Below are positions 49,206-63,255 of a stretch of DNA of 64,000 nucleotides, piece by piece; within the stretch, counting starts at the first letter, position 1; every line of letters begins with the position of its first letter. The DNA comes from Euwallacea fornicatus (Eukaryota > Arthropoda > Insecta > Coleoptera > Curculionidae), in the NCBI RefSeq assembly GCF_040115645.1, contig NC_089545.1, forward strand, positions 4,278,001 through 4,342,000, written 5' to 3'. Both the position numbers and the translations under genes were made by a program. The notes below the pieces were generated by a model that was given only the letters and a program-made list of their open reading frames with translations, was not told where the DNA came from and made no database searches.

Positions 49206-52200
49206 CTGAACTAACTTCAACCAACTTAAAATAATTCGAACTTTAATTTTTTTTAGAAAATTGAAAATATTCACTAAAGATACCCTATCTGCTGGATAGT
49301 CAATCGGTTAGTGTGGGACTCGCCGACATGCCTTCTTCCTTACGACGCCGCAGGGCCATGGCCGGTAGGGTGCGCTTCGAGTAGAAGGAGCACCCGCTAA
49401 AATCACCCCCCGTCATATTTCCTTACGCTATCCCCTGGATCGGAGTGTTTCGCAGTTTTTGTTTTAACTTCATTATCCTGCATAATATTCTATTACAGCA
49501 TCGTCACGTTTCCCCTTTCTCTAACATTGCTGTGAACTAACCTGCACTAAAAATTATACTTTCCAAAAAGAGTACGCTGTTTTCTTTTGTTGCTGTGAAA
49601 ATTTAACAAGTCCATTATTTTTCACACCTACTCGAAAAAAATGTTTTAAGGGAGAAAATTGGCACTGTTTAGGCTAGTTCCGATTAATACAAACCAATTT
49701 GGACACTGTGGATGGATCAAACTATTCATATGTCTAAAAGCGAGAATTTGCCTCTGAAATTAAGGAATATGGGGTATCCAGTAATTGGTATTATTTTGAG
49801 CGTATAATTACGAGCACAAATGCGCAAAATGGCTGTTCTAAAATGCATACACAACTAATCCTTTAAATTCCACACTCTTCGCTGCTAGAGATAAATCTGC
49901 ACAGGACAGTCATCTATTGTATAAACTTGTAAATCTCATTCCATTGTTTTGAGCGTAGTCCTCGGTGAATTACAATTAGAGTTGTGGTCGAGTTTGCTCG
50001 GCATTTGTTCTCCGTTCAAATGGAAGAGAAACTTTACTATTAAAACCTTTACCACCTTAAAGATATTTCCTATCGCTTTGGGGCTTTAGGAATAGTTCCG
50101 AACTTATTTCGGCGACCATTTCTCTTTCCGCGCTTGCTGAATACGATGCGACTCGACGGGGAAGTTTTAAACTTAAAATGGGACAAAAAAGACAAGGTTT
50201 AGCTATTTAACTATTTAGATTAAGGTTGGATTATCCTGAGGATTTAGGTATATCTCGAAATTTTATCTGTAGACGGCGCCTAAATCTCCCTAGCATAGTT
50301 CTCGCGTATTCTATTGAAACTTATAAAAAAACAGTGAAAATCCCCAAGGGCAATGAGGTCACTCAAACACACAAAGTTAGCACATTATACAGGGTACATC
50401 AGGTTATAATTACAGAACTTTGGCACTCAATGGAGATCCAACTAGGGTCTAAATAAGGGTCCTCTAAGTCACGTATGTCATATAAACATCCATGTATGAG
50501 GGAGACTCTTAGTTTTGAAGCTGTATGCTGATGGACAAACTTTAAGGGCGCGTCAAAATAAAAATGAAGACCCTTCAAAATTCGGAAATATTTGCAGCGA
50601 ACGAATCTATATTTTAACAATTATTGTATGAAGTTTATGTACAGAGAAGTTAAATTCATCTGATTGGCCATCTTAGCACAGCAGCGAGTTTTAGGCGCAA
50701 AGGATTTAATCCAAATGTTTCTTTCCGCCCCAAATGGAGAACACAAAGTAAACCACTGGAAACGCAATATAGACTAAAAGCCAGGAAATGCCTAATGGAG
50801 CTGCAACTGGAATGCATCTTACACCCGAGTTGAAACGTGCCGTGTTTTATCATTGTGACTACGTGGCGGATAAATGGCTAAAACAATGCATTTTCCTCGG
50901 AGAACGACACGTCAGAAAATGACCCTACTACTTATGAAAAATTAGGTGAAGGTGAAATATACAACACGTAGTTCGTATTTATAAGAATTTTTGTAGAAAT
51001 ATGGCTAAAATATTTTAGGAATATTTTCCAGCGGTAAATATCAAGTTGATAAAACCGAAGACAGTGGAAATCCTTCGAGTTCAATGGCATAAAGGCGTCT
51101 GCTTACTAAAGTGCATTAACTTCAAACACTAACGGCGAACAAAAAAAATTGAACGTAGCCGAACAACAAAGAATAAACGTAGCCGAACGTATGCGTTTGA
51201 CTGGAGTATTCTATTGAATGTACGCAGTAGAACATGTGCTCCAATGCATGTGAATGAATTTGATTTAGTTGTTTTTGTACACGAAGTGTGTACGCCGGTC
51301 GTCAAATAAATGTCATATTTAGGGACATTTGTTTGATGAGTCATAGATAACCCTGTGCTAGTGACTTTATTAGAGATCATGGTTTAGACCATGTATGTGT
51401 CAGTTCATGTTAGTTACTTCCCTTGATTACTTTTGATATCAAATTTCTCTTTCACAACTATTTCCTACATTTTCAAAAGCATGACCGATGATGTTTGTTA
51501 ATGGAACACGCTGTGTATCACTTTAACAATATGTTGTGTCTGAACTAGTGTCTTGATACACGGCTCGTTTACTTCATCCCTTCCTCTGAATGCTTTCTCA
51601 GGACTACGCTCCGACGAGACAAAATCCCACGTCTCTTTTTACAATTGACAAGTTGTGTATCTATACTTTACCCACGTGTAATCCTTATTCACATAGGGGT
51701 AAAAAAACCGAGATCACGTCCCAAATGTATATATTTTACACTCAGAGATTTTCTATTCTCGATAATACCACATAAACGCGCAAGAAATATATTTCGCTAA
51801 GGGGTTTCTAAAGAAACTTGTTAAAAAGCGGCCATTATTAGGAAATCGTAATTTTCTTTTCCATTGAGCTTTCCACTTTATTTGATATTGGGAACGATTT
51901 TAACTACTTATTTATCTTTCTAAGCTTATGCATCCATTTGGTTAAAAACGATTTTAAAGGAATATTATTGGCAGAAGAGGATAAGAGAAAATGTATTTAC
52001 CAGGCATCGAAAAAAGCTTCTTTTATGGTAATGTAAGAAATAGTATTAAGGAATTTTTGGTTCTCGATAAATTTTCTTAGTTTTAAGGTAATAGTCGAAT
52101 CTTTGAGTAACAGGCGATTAAAAGGAACTTAAGAACATCTAGTTTTTTTCTTTAACTGTATTGGTTCTTTGCATTTTACATACGAAGACATACTAAAACA

Positions 52201-55200
52201 TCTTTCGACGAAATGTTTTGCTGGACGGCGTTTTCGTTTGAGTAAAGTATTTAACATACGAGAAAAATTGTTCAATCCTACGAGATACGTTTTATTAAAC
52301 TGTAACTTTTTTAGTTAGCAACTTTATGCCAACCAAGCGTTTAGACGTGTTTCTTCTTGCTCGACATCCAATCACCATCTTGTGTTTAATGAAAAAATAT
52401 CGTAAAGCATTACGTGTTTGTCCTCTGCCTAGATAGCTTCATTTCTACCACAATGGTGGGATATAGGAGGTAGACAGTGGGATGCTATTGATATTATAAG
52501 GAGCAATATCTGTTTTGTTTTCAATAGCATCTTTTTATTAACTTGCACTACGTCAGAGGCACAGAATTTCAGTAGCATGTTTCTTCGAATGCGTTTTAAC
52601 TAGAATGCCAATACTTTAAGCAAAAAAGTGTATATTTTCAAGTCGACCAGAGCCCATATACAATCCGCAAACATCATTATATCTCGGTAATTTATATAAA
52701 ACAAATGATAAAAAATCTTATTCTTTAGGTTGGAACCAAGAGCATTGAATTATAATTTTACATTGGGCCCGTTCGACAGAGCCAACGGTTGTGCAACTCT
52801 TGGGATTTCTATTGAATGACATAAACAGTTGCAGAATAATTGTACAGTCATAAAGTTAAATGGAACATACATCGAAATTTCAAAAAAAGAGAGCACCGTA
52901 ACATTAAAAGGAAAGATACCTAGTCACGATAATAGCGTAGAAAAAGAGGATATGTTCGTTAAAAATCGGACGTCTGACCGGACCTACCTGTAACTAGTAT
53001 CACGTAAATCATGATTGATGAGTTTCGAGACATTCTGTACAGTTTTTATCTCATGAATACTCGTTTTTGAGCGATGTGGCAAAAAACAGCAATAAAGTTA
53101 TATTACATGTTTAATATATTTCCGTAATACCGCAAAAAACTGTCAATATATTAATATAAATATGGCCTTAGTTTCACCATCCGATGTAATGAAAGGTATA
53201 TTACCTTGAAAACTTTATTTTTAAATGAGCCCTGGCACTCCAGTTGTTCAGATATTCTATTATTTTTTTTTACAGATCCCCTTTTGCGGACGTAAAAAGG
53301 CACTTTTAAAACCGTTTAAATTTATTTTTAAACATTTGCGGACGTGAAATGGCATTTTTTAAAGTTTTTTCATTACATTCACTGATGGATTATAATATTA
53401 TAATTATAAAGTACATATGGCTGTAAGGTATATATGGTTATATATACATGGTTTATTTGTGCACGTCTTACAAAAAATATTGTTTGCACCTCTAGCGTAG
53501 TGGTATATTCTATGTTGAAAGCGAAATTCGCTGTTCACTTTAAAAACTGTTTTCGTCTCTTCATTTTATTGGATATCTGTCAGTGTTTTTAAGGTTATTT
53601 ACAAAAAGACGGGTGGAAATACTTCGTTTTTAGTGGAGATTTGCTTTTACGTCAGGCACTAAGACACAGCATGTAATAGCAATGAAACATGAAATTATTA
53701 AGAAGAAAGGCATGCATAGCTTGATATAGCGGTGAATAATTCCAAAATGGTGCCATTTACTTAGTAAAACTAGAAGAAAAAAGTTTTTGAATTGCAGAGA
53801 GGATTTGGTTATTCAGAAAAAACGTTCAGTGGCGCACGATAAGAGGTTTAGGGATATTAAAAAGTATCTGACCCTACAACAAGTATTATCTAGTGCATTC
53901 AAGTTATCGTTTGATCTGTCTAGTGAAATAAACCTGCAAGAACATTCGTTATTTTAATTAAATGTCTCAAAAACTGCCAAAGCTTGAAATTTAATTTGGG
54001 TGACGATGCGCCTTCTTTGCATTACACAACTTGACAAATAGTGATTATTTTCTTCTTAACTCTAACAACCCATGAAATTTGTAGAAAATTTCAAATTCAA
54101 CTGATGACAGCGGAATTACGTTGGTAAAATCCTCTCTAGCTTTTGCTAAAATATTACAGCGATGAAACTGCACGTATCTTTCAGATACGGTTTTCTGAGC
54201 GAATTTGATGGTAGCCGAAGCAAAATTTAGACTCGTATCGCATTGATTGCATCTTATTTTTGTCAATGGTAACCATAAAAATATCCAGACTAAAATAAGT
54301 TACACGTTGTCAGGTAATTCAATTTGGTATTATTCTAAAATATAAATGTCATTTTGGGACATTAAGAAAATCTCGTGCTTGCGGGTTCATATGTGCGGAT
54401 TTCGCATATTTGAGGATGTGGCGCTGTGATCTCATTGAGCAGAGATAAAATATTCTATTCTCGATTGTCATATTTTTGCACATTGAATTGCAAACGAAAA
54501 GGTTGCAATTTTTTTGCAACATGTGACATATCGGCAAAAATCCAAAGGTTTTGCGAAATCCGCTTGGAAATCAGCTTATTTGCGTCAATGATGTCATATA
54601 GTTTATTATTAAAAAACTAGATTTTTCTGAACTTGCAGCAGCGAAATATACACGTACACAATAGAATAGTATAATATTAGCCAACCTATATAAAAATTAT
54701 TAAAATATGTTGGTACTTTAATTTTTGAACAAAAGGATAGTTCCATCTGCATTTTCTTACAAAGACTTTTATTTGTAACTAAGAACCTTAATCAGGCAGT
54801 TTCTAACAAAACTCGAACAAACAAATAAAATAATTAAGTGGAAGAAGTAAAGCCGCAGGGAAACATTACTGTTCATCAGTATCTTTTCAGCGAGCAGCCT
54901 TTTGGGCACCGTATTCATTTTTCGACGGGTTTCCTGGCAAGAGGGAGACGGACACTGTAATGAACGAGGAAACTCTCGGGGAATACGGAAAAATTCCATT
55001 AGACGCGAAGGAAAGTCACGATTTGAGAGAACTTTTTCACCTTAGGTTTGCCTTTAGGAAATGTGAAATTATTTCTAGCTAAAAATGTATAAAAGAAACC
55101 TGTAAATGGGATTTTAAGAAGATGTCGTTTACTTATTAGACATTTGGTTTTTGTTATTTAATTTCAACTTTGAAGCTATTTTGATCGATTTTTAAATTCA

Positions 55201-57593
55201 GTTCTCCCCTGATGACTTCTCGTTCACAACACACATGTTACATGTAAAAGCAGTGAACATAAAAATGTCCATATTTTACTTTCTCTTTCACGTTTTTCTC
55301 CATTAGTTTATATATTATTCACAATTTGCTGGAAATTTATAGTAATATAAAGTAGAAGCTCTTGGTAAGTCGAGATAAATGTGTGGCAGTTGACATTAAT
55401 TTTTACAGAGATTTATTAATTTGTATACAGGTCGATTTAAAATTAGACTTTGCTTAAAGTTATTCCGAAAAATCTCTATCGCTTTTCTTATATGAAAAAA
55501 TAAAATGAAATTTTATATTCAACACCCCCAAACTTGCTGATAACGTATATGTTCAATGTCTGCCGGTGAGATTTTGAGCGAATTCCAATTATTTCTATAC
55601 TGATGAGCACGTGTATTACACAATAACTAAAACTATACAATCTAAACTACATCCATGTTTTATATGATTCATCCCTATTATTCAATAAATATTTATGTTT
55701 TTTACTTACCATTTGCTTTTTGGAAATTGGTGTAAAATTTGCTGACGAATCATCAGCTAACACTTCGATGTATAACAACAGTATAAAATCGGAATGTTCT
55801 TGAGATTCTAAAAGTCACGTGGTATGTAAGCCTTCCAATGTATGACATTCGTATAACAATAATATACCCAAGTACATGTAAAGTATTCCCATGTAATGTG
55901 GAAGTGCCGTTCAGTAAGACATTCAAGTTATGTTTCGTACGTGTACCTGATGATTGTTCAGAACATTCCAATTATGTTATATTATTTAATAGCTTCGAAA
56001 TGTTCATTTCCGATGTTAAATTCCTGAATATATTTACTGAAAGAAATCAATTCCGATTGTTTCTAATAAGCAAAGTAGATTATTTTTACATTTTTGCTGG
56101 TAGGTACCCTAAATTTAAATTTTAGTTTTTCTTATTGGTGTTAATATGAACTGCTTCTGAAGTCGTAAACATTTCATTACGGGTGCAGAGATAGTTGGGA
56201 TTATTAAAAAAAATTTATACCTGTGTCAGAAACCTCAGTCAGATTTGAAAAAAAAGTGTTTGTACTCCATGTGGGTATACTCCGTGTTCTAAATTTAAAC
56301 ATTGTTCTTTTGTCACACAAATGGACAGGTAATGTGTAATACCTACGAGTACACTAAACTTGAAGGAGCCAATAACACTAATCATGAACGAAGCCACAAG
56401 TCACGAAAAAAAAACAACAATTTAATACAAATTTATTTATTTACATAAGTGTTTCAAAAGTTCAATTATTAAACATGCAGATTTTACATAAAGCTTTCGA
56501 GATTGGATAACATCATGATTTACGTATGTACTCTAAGTGAATATCACATAATATTTTAAATTGCAAGTTCAAGATTCCGTTAAAAAATAAATAGGTATTT
56601 TCTCTCAGTTTTACTTCTGCTTTGTCCAAAATAAAAAAAAATCAATTAGTGACTGTGCACAAAAACTGATATATGTAATTATCTTTGGGAGCAAAAATAT
56701 TTTATCTGGTACCATCGCAACAAAACGTTATGAGGTTCATTATCGTTTAATGTATTGATGCTCTAATGAATATATTGTATGTGGAAAGTAATGCCAAATG
56801 TATTAGTGACGAAATGGAGTGTTTCTGAACTCAGGTAATGTGTCAAAGATAAATAATTACTTAATGAGAGGAAATAAAATTTTCAATTATGTTAAATATT
56901 TACCATTGACTTGCGGTAAGGCATAACGATACCGTGTGTTGCACAGAAACTATCATATTGTAGTAGACATGTTCACAAACGAGATCTCAATTTACAGTTT
57001 ACCTGCGATATTTGACTATGTATCTTTACCCCTACCGTTAAGTTTGACTGAGGTACATTAATAAATATAAATAACTCAAACCGTTTTCTTTCTCCCTGAC
57101 AATAATAATTATTTAAATCAGGCCTATAACATAATAAATATTACTCGAAGAGAACACTTTTCGAAGGGTTGGTAGGAATCATATGAAATATTTGGGAGAC
57201 GAAAGTGTTGCAACGGGGCTCAGTTATGCGAAAGCAAATAAAAATGTTGATCATAATTTATCATAAATTATCCAATAAGATTGTACATTTAGTTCTTCAT
57301 CGCTAAACCAAACTGTTGGTTTATGGAGCGATTAATTTTCAATAAAATTTTTTACCACAAGTGACCCTGAAATTTTACAATTTGGCCTTTCTCGATGTAG
57401 ATTATCTAGAAGAAATTAAAATGTTGTGTATTCTTGACGAAAATTTCCCTCTCTACAATTTGTTTGAAAATATTTTAGTCGGCGCTGCCGCGTAACATTT
57501 TCGCCATCGAACCAATTAAATAACGAATTTTCAATTAATTTAAGTTGAATAACTTAATTGAACCAAGAACATCACTTCGTCTGTATTAAAATT
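49206..57593. other. No supported gene in 8.4 kb
   Basis: Short frames on both strands without domains. A lone TATACAGGGTA end lies at 50,388-50,398. Small direct repeats are at 51,151-51,188 (CGTAGCCGAAC twice, 24 bp apart) and 53,283-53,370. Exons of unknown genes could be missed. Confidence 0.5.
53283..53370 (+). repeat. Two direct copies, 52-bp period
   Basis: TTTGCGGACGTAAAAAGGCA at 53283 and TTTGCGGACGTGAAATGGCA at 53335, each followed by a T/A-rich tail. The surrounding sequence is non-coding. Confidence 0.75.
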
Positions 57594-60500
57594 TTAATAA
57601 CAAGTCTGTACTAGAACAAAAGCTAAGAAAACTGAACGCGCTGCAAGTTGCATTGTATGTCCAATTCCTGCAGAATTCCCAGTGGCTGCACTTGACGGAG
57701 CGCTCACTGAAAAACAAAACACACTTAAAGGAAACTACGAAGTAAATGCATTAAAATTTGCTTTTCTTAGACTCTTTTGAATAAAGAACCTGTTTACTGG
57801 AAGCTTTCAGGATGAGCGCCTCGTAAAAAAGTTTCATTGAGTTTTTAGAGATGTATTTGAGCCTACGCAACCACTTGCTCTTTGTAACTGGGTCTGTGCT
57901 CATGTGAGAAATTTCCAGACATGACCATATTAAACGTTAATTATGGTAAGGTAAAGTGTATGCACAGAAGAGTTAGTCTTTCGAGTCCCGAGGTTGAGTT
58001 GACGAAGGCAATTTGTAGTAAATAGAGTTGCGGTGAAGTGTGCTAGTGTCTTCTGAAACTGAATTGCAAATCAACATATAAAAAAATCATTAAAATATCT
58101 TTTGGTCCTGACAAAGATCCATGAGAATATGGTTTTCGCTTAAACCTTGTCGACAGTTCAGATAATTATTTTATTGTTACGGCTTAGGGTCATTTAGAGT
58201 CTTTAGATCAAAGTAATATCGAACTCCATCTAAAAGAAAATTTTCGGACAAATCAAATATTTAAGAAGTCGTTCCATTTACAACTGTAATTCAGAAAAAG
58301 AAAAACGTATTCCACAAAAATGCTATATATTTATCTTCCATGGGACATTTGAATGGTCGATGTGGAACAATGCGGTCATACATTATTCTTATGACGCCGT
58401 GGCATACAGTGTGTAATTGTGATAACAAAACACAAAAATGAGGTTTTAGTACTGTTTTAAAACTTGAAAAAAGACCTCTTCAAATGGAAAATGATTTACT
58501 GTTAACTTCATTCGAAAAACAGTAGGTTGTTCCACTACTGACTTTAAAAATCACGCGATTATTTGGTCTGCCCAATGACTGTGACATACGTTTTCTCCCC
58601 TTGTATCTAAAAAAGTCATATAACAGGTTAACGTGACACGTATGTGACTATTTATCTAGGGAGCTAAAGCATAAGTGGGTGGTAATGTCGCCATTATCTC
58701 CATTGTTGACTTACATATGGTTGCCGTGTAAATGCTAGTGGAATAAAACGCCACTGGCGGTCCTTCATTTTTTAAAGTTTATTTTAATTTTATCAAATCA
58801 GGCAGTGGAAAAGGTTACAGATACACCGCGGTTGTGAAATACTTATGCCTCTCAAGTAATAGTATGCAGTAATGGAAAGGCTGCGCAATTGCACGACGCG
58901 CAGACCTGGATCTCGCTTATCGAGGGCTTTCTCTGACGCACCATCGATTATCAAAAAAATGCCTCCGTATCAATATATTCTTTGAGCTGTTAATTCTATT
59001 GTTTCGAGGACGCAATTTGAAAAGTTGTGGAAAATATATATTTTTTAATTAATTTAAGAATAAATGATTTTCGTCTGTTTCAAATTAGCACAGGTGCAAT
59101 AATATTATACAGTCGCCTACCTCTCGCTGGAACAGGATGCCGAACACTTTCCAATTCCAGTTCAGCCTTTTCCAGGTAAATCGGCGGAATTTGAGCAACG
59201 CACTGAAGAATCAGCCGGCCCTCGTTAAAATGTATTAAAGACAGTTTAAGCTCTAATTGCAAATCGCTCCAGTCACGCAAATTCGTTCGTCGCAGAGCGG
59301 CGAGCTCGCTCTGATTCACCTGGAAAATGAAATGAAAAATATAAATAAAGCGATATCGATTAATTTTACTAAATGGGCTCGCAATATTCCACGGAAAAGA
59401 ATGATACATAATTTTTGTTTTGTTTCGGAGCTTATCGCTAAATTTGCCTCCGCATGTAACACATTAAGCGAGGAACAATGAATGGATCAGGGAGGCAAAA
59501 ACATTTTGAATAGTAATTCTCAAGTATATTTCGATGGTTCACATTAATTAAAGTAATAAAAAGGGCCAGACCGTCATTAATTCAGAAACCAACTTTTAAA
59601 CGTAAATAGAAAGCGGGTCTCCATCATTTCTTAAGTGCTTCTCAAGGAAGCAAATTGGGGTAATACCTAACGAGCTGCAGAATCCACGCCTAACCTATAT
59701 AAGCTGAATTTAAATATTCGCATGAAAGCTACAGGTGGCCTGTATTTCTAAAAGGTAGGAGTTTGAACAATTTCGTCGTAAAAAGGCTTCTAACACCAAA
59801 CCTGTCCAGCTAATCTAGCTATTGACGTGTTCTCAATGTAACTGAAACTGAACTAGCAAGAGCTGCTGGAAAGTAAAATCCATCGATATAATCTCTTCTC
59901 AAATTTCAACTCGATCCCAGACAAAGTTCTGTCTCCAAGAGCATATTCTGAAAGTTTCACCTAAGATCTGAATGATAAATTTTCTTCGGAGAAGTTTTTT
60001 ATCTTTTGAATATCTAGTAGGCAAATCACGTAGCAATCAATTAAATTATATTCTGTAAATTTTCGACCTGATTTCGTAAGTGGAAATCATCGAAAAACGC
60101 ACAAGGTTGGCGACAGAGATCCAACAAACCTTCAAAAGAAACAAATTTGGGCTCGGGTAATGAAGAACCAGGGATGAATAATAATTGGCCAATTATTAAA
60201 TTAGAATTCGGCATGATGGAGAGATGAAGTAGCACGGATCGTTAATTAAAATTTATGGAAGGTATTAGAAAAAATCAATAAAGCAACGGAAATATGTTTC
60301 GGTGTTTTTATTCAGTCGTTCATGCAGTCTTGGAACAGGCACAAATTGATTACGATTCGTGGGCATTAGAGATATGGGTGGCTCAATTTTCTACGTTCAT
60401 TGCGGTATTGAAATTACCACATGCCATCATTAGGCAGCTATTTTGGTGCCAAGGGCTTAAAACTCAACTTTTACGCCCGGAACTGAAAGTTTAAATTAGG

Positions 60501-63255
60501 GCGAAATGGTATATTACATTACGAGAATAGTAAGAAGCTTTTAGACGCGAGACGAAAGTTTGCGACAGTATGTTTGTGGCGGTGTGCTGACCGGGCATGT
60601 CCGCTCGACGTTTAGACGGCCAGTGGATGGGTGTTTGCTTCTTGTAATAGTTTATCAAAAGATGACCGCTCGCTAGTAGAACGGCGAATAAATTAATCTA
60701 GTTACTGGTTAATTAAATAAAAAATTATTGTTAGAATGCAGAGATTCCGGACATCTTTATAAATTTTTTTAAATTTTGTTTTAGAATGTATTCCCTTCAG
60801 TTTAGACAATATTTTTAGGAAACACCTTGTATATGTACGAGCGTAGTCCCGGAAGCACCCAACCTGACTTAAAGAAAAACAAAATTTTGGAAAATATTAC
60901 ATTATTTCTCAATATAGTTTTATTTTCTAAATTAACACGCTTCTCCCAGTTATGTATGTTCTACGGCTTATTTACCCCGTCTATAGTAAGAACCTTTGAA
61001 TATTTTAAAATAGACATCCACCTCGGACTTCATTATTGGCACATTTCTTTCCACCGAGTCGGTTTTTTAAGTTTGGAAGTAGAAAATAATCTGAGGGGGC
61101 TAAATCTGGCGAATAGGGTGCGCGTGAGGAAAAAGTTCGAAACCAAGTTGATTGATTTTTGCCATCGCGATGGCGGAAGTATGGACTGGTGCGTTGTCTT
61201 GATGAAACAAGACATTCTTTTTCGCCAAATTCGGTCGCTTTTTTCCTGACTTCTTCGCTCAAACGATGCAGTAAATTTGTGTAATATTCTTCGTTTATCG
61301 TTTTTCCTTTAGGGAGACAGCCAATAAACATTATCAGAAATGCATCCTAAAAAACTGCCATTATCACCTTTCCTTCACATGGAACAGTTTTCGCCTGCTT
61401 TGCAATTAATTTTCCTCTTTGAATCTATTGTTTCGACTGCCCTTTCGTCTCAGGTGTAAAATGATGAACCCATGTTTCCTCTAGGGTTATGAATCGACGC
61501 AAAATCTCGACTTTATTGCAGCAAAACTTTGCCAAAGACTTTCTTGGAACATCCTCACGGCGCTGTTTTTGTTCAATTGTGAGTAATTGCGGTACCTAAC
61601 TTACACACAGCAATTTCATATTAAATTGCTCGGTTAAAATGTAACGTACAGTACTGTGTAAAATGTCCATCTTCCAGTACAGTTTTGTAGATTTTCATCG
61701 AAATTTTTAGAGTGGTCAGATCCGGAGTGTCATTAGATTGATCACTCCGGGGTTCATCTTGGCGGTTCGCTCGACCGTGTGTAAACTTTCTCGCCTAACA
61801 TTTTACAATTGTTAAAGAAGGATCGGATTCCTCCAGAGGATAATCTAACTTTGCTTTGATCTTAGATGGACTAAGCTATTTCAAACGAAGATATTGAATC
61901 ACGTATCAATAACAATTTTTTTTTCTGTTCACAAAATTTTTAAAAGTATTCAAACCAAAGCAGCACCCTTAATCGTTAGAAAAAAAAAAACATTTTAAGG
62001 TTAAGTTTTTGTAACGTAAGCAAATTTTTAACAAAAAAAACTCCATATCCATGTAAGGTCGAGTATTTTTAGGACTCTCCTCGTATTTTCTTGATTATGT
62101 AATTCTGCAGTCAATTGCGAGGCTTGAAGAAGCAATCATTAAAAGCCCATGCTTCAACTCACCTTTATTGTCATGTATTTTGTTTCGCCTTTGTGGTTAT
62201 TTCATTTGTGTCGTTTATGTCGGAATTTTACATTTCATTAATAAAATTCATTATGGCTTGCGGGTCGGGGCTTTGCCATAAAGGGGTGCTCTCAGTGATT
62301 ACGAGTGGGAACTGTGAAGCACTTTGTCTTGTATGCCCGCATGTGGACATCTTCTGAATACATCAGTCTTTAGGCGCATCAAAGCAACATAGGCCTTTTT
62401 TCGGGATTATTTTATCGTGAGGAACATTGCTTTAGATTTTGGCACGAGATGCTGTAAATGACGGAAATATAGGCTTAAAAACTAATGCTGGCCAGGGATT
62501 CACATTTATTTTTACAGGGCATTCGTATTTTTGTGCTATGTAATCTCCTTCTATTCACTATAATCAAAATTTTGTGTAATAAGTATGTGTTTTCTGATTC
62601 AAAGACCCATGTGAGCAATACTAATGAAAGGAGAAACTCGAATAATCAATACAACTTCTCTTTTGTTCAAATTTTAAAATGTCATGACTTTTTCTTTTAA
62701 AGTTCACATTGTTTCGCAGTTAAAACTTCCTTTATAGACGTATTTTCGCCGGGAAATTTGATTCAGACATCCATAGGTGAAGCACTAAAGAGGGAAAGAG
62801 ACTTCACGGTTTTCGACCAATATAAACATAAAAATCGATAGCTCAAATAATTGACTCAGGACTTCTGAAGCGGGAAGTAACCACTTCATATGTTCCTCAT
62901 TCGTGGACAAGTGCTCAGTACAACAGTTTGAATTTACTGAAAAAAAATTTATTCGGTTCCTATCTTAAAAAAACAAAACAAAGTCTTAAAAAGGACTCTC
63001 TGAAATGAAACGAAGGAAGATATCTAAATGGATAAGTATTTAAATTGGTTTTCGACTAGGCGCTAGGAAAAACAAGAGCAAAAACTTTAATACAGGGCAT
63101 TAAATTAAAAGTACAAATTACCGTAATGTTATTTAAAATAAATTTCAGGTCTGCTGGAGGCCTGGACGGGTAGGAGGAGCAGTTGGCGCGTAAAATATCA
63201 CCGTAATCCAGGGGCTCCCTTCCCACGCTGATCTGTGGCGGATGTTCCGGAATTT
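57594..63255 (-). CDS. Beaten path (Beat) family immunoglobulin-domain protein, C-terminal three exons (partial)
   Basis: Three exons on the minus strand join in phase: 63122-63255, 59121-59319 and 57594-57706. The 5' exons lie beyond the right edge. The first exon encodes PPQISVGREPLDYGD, RANCSSYPSRPPADL and FILNNIT, the start of the membrane-proximal Ig domain (first Cys). The second continues with WSDLQLELKLSLIHF and LILQCVAQI (second Cys), matching the layout of Drosophila Beat proteins. The third starts in phase (G|TG), has a short Ser/Ala/Gly-rich stretch, then a terminal hydrophobic run (SVFLAFVLVQTCY) and a stop. That tail looks like a GPI-anchor signal. Beat proteins are neuronal cell-surface or secreted ligands of Sidestep receptors in axon guidance. 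Introns are 3,802 bp (holding a dead mariner) and 1,414 bp. Which Beat subfamily this is cannot be decided. The third exon rests on splice phase and its tail, so it is less certain than the first two. Confidence 0.85.
60836..62085 (-). mobile_element. Full-length dead mariner inside a Beat-gene intron
   Basis: This is a 1,250-bp element with TA at both ends and matching inverted repeats: the left end reads TACGAGCGTAGTCCCGGAAG, the right end reversed reads TACGAGGAGAGTCCTAAAAA. Minus-strand transposase remnants include FIGCLPKGKTINEEYYTNLL and YSPDLAPSDYFLLPNLK (third catalytic Asp). The HQDN-type region between them has been shifted out of frame, so the enzyme is broken. It belongs to the same broad mariner group as the copy at 42.1 kb and shares the LGGK and ANNE C-terminal motifs. 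It lies within the 3.8-kb intron between the last two Ig-coding exons of the Beat gene, in the same orientation as that gene. The target duplication is the usual TA. Confidence 0.88.

Noticed and set aside
49299..49390. A tRNA-like A-box (TAGTCAATCGG) followed by GCTTCGAGTAG, suggesting a tRNA or SINE head
   Set aside because: The B-box is poor and no cloverleaf could be folded by eye. There is no second copy in the window.
50700..50840. A minus-strand hydrophobic stretch (PLGISWLLVYIAFPVVYFVF) resembling a membrane exon
   Set aside because: Stops close it immediately upstream, no convincing acceptor is present, and no partner exon was found.
61033..61249. Overlapping frames on both strands within the mariner at 60.8-62.1 kb (including a 140-codon plus-strand frame from 60,827)
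   Set aside because: They are shadows or frameshifted readings of the minus-strand transposase.
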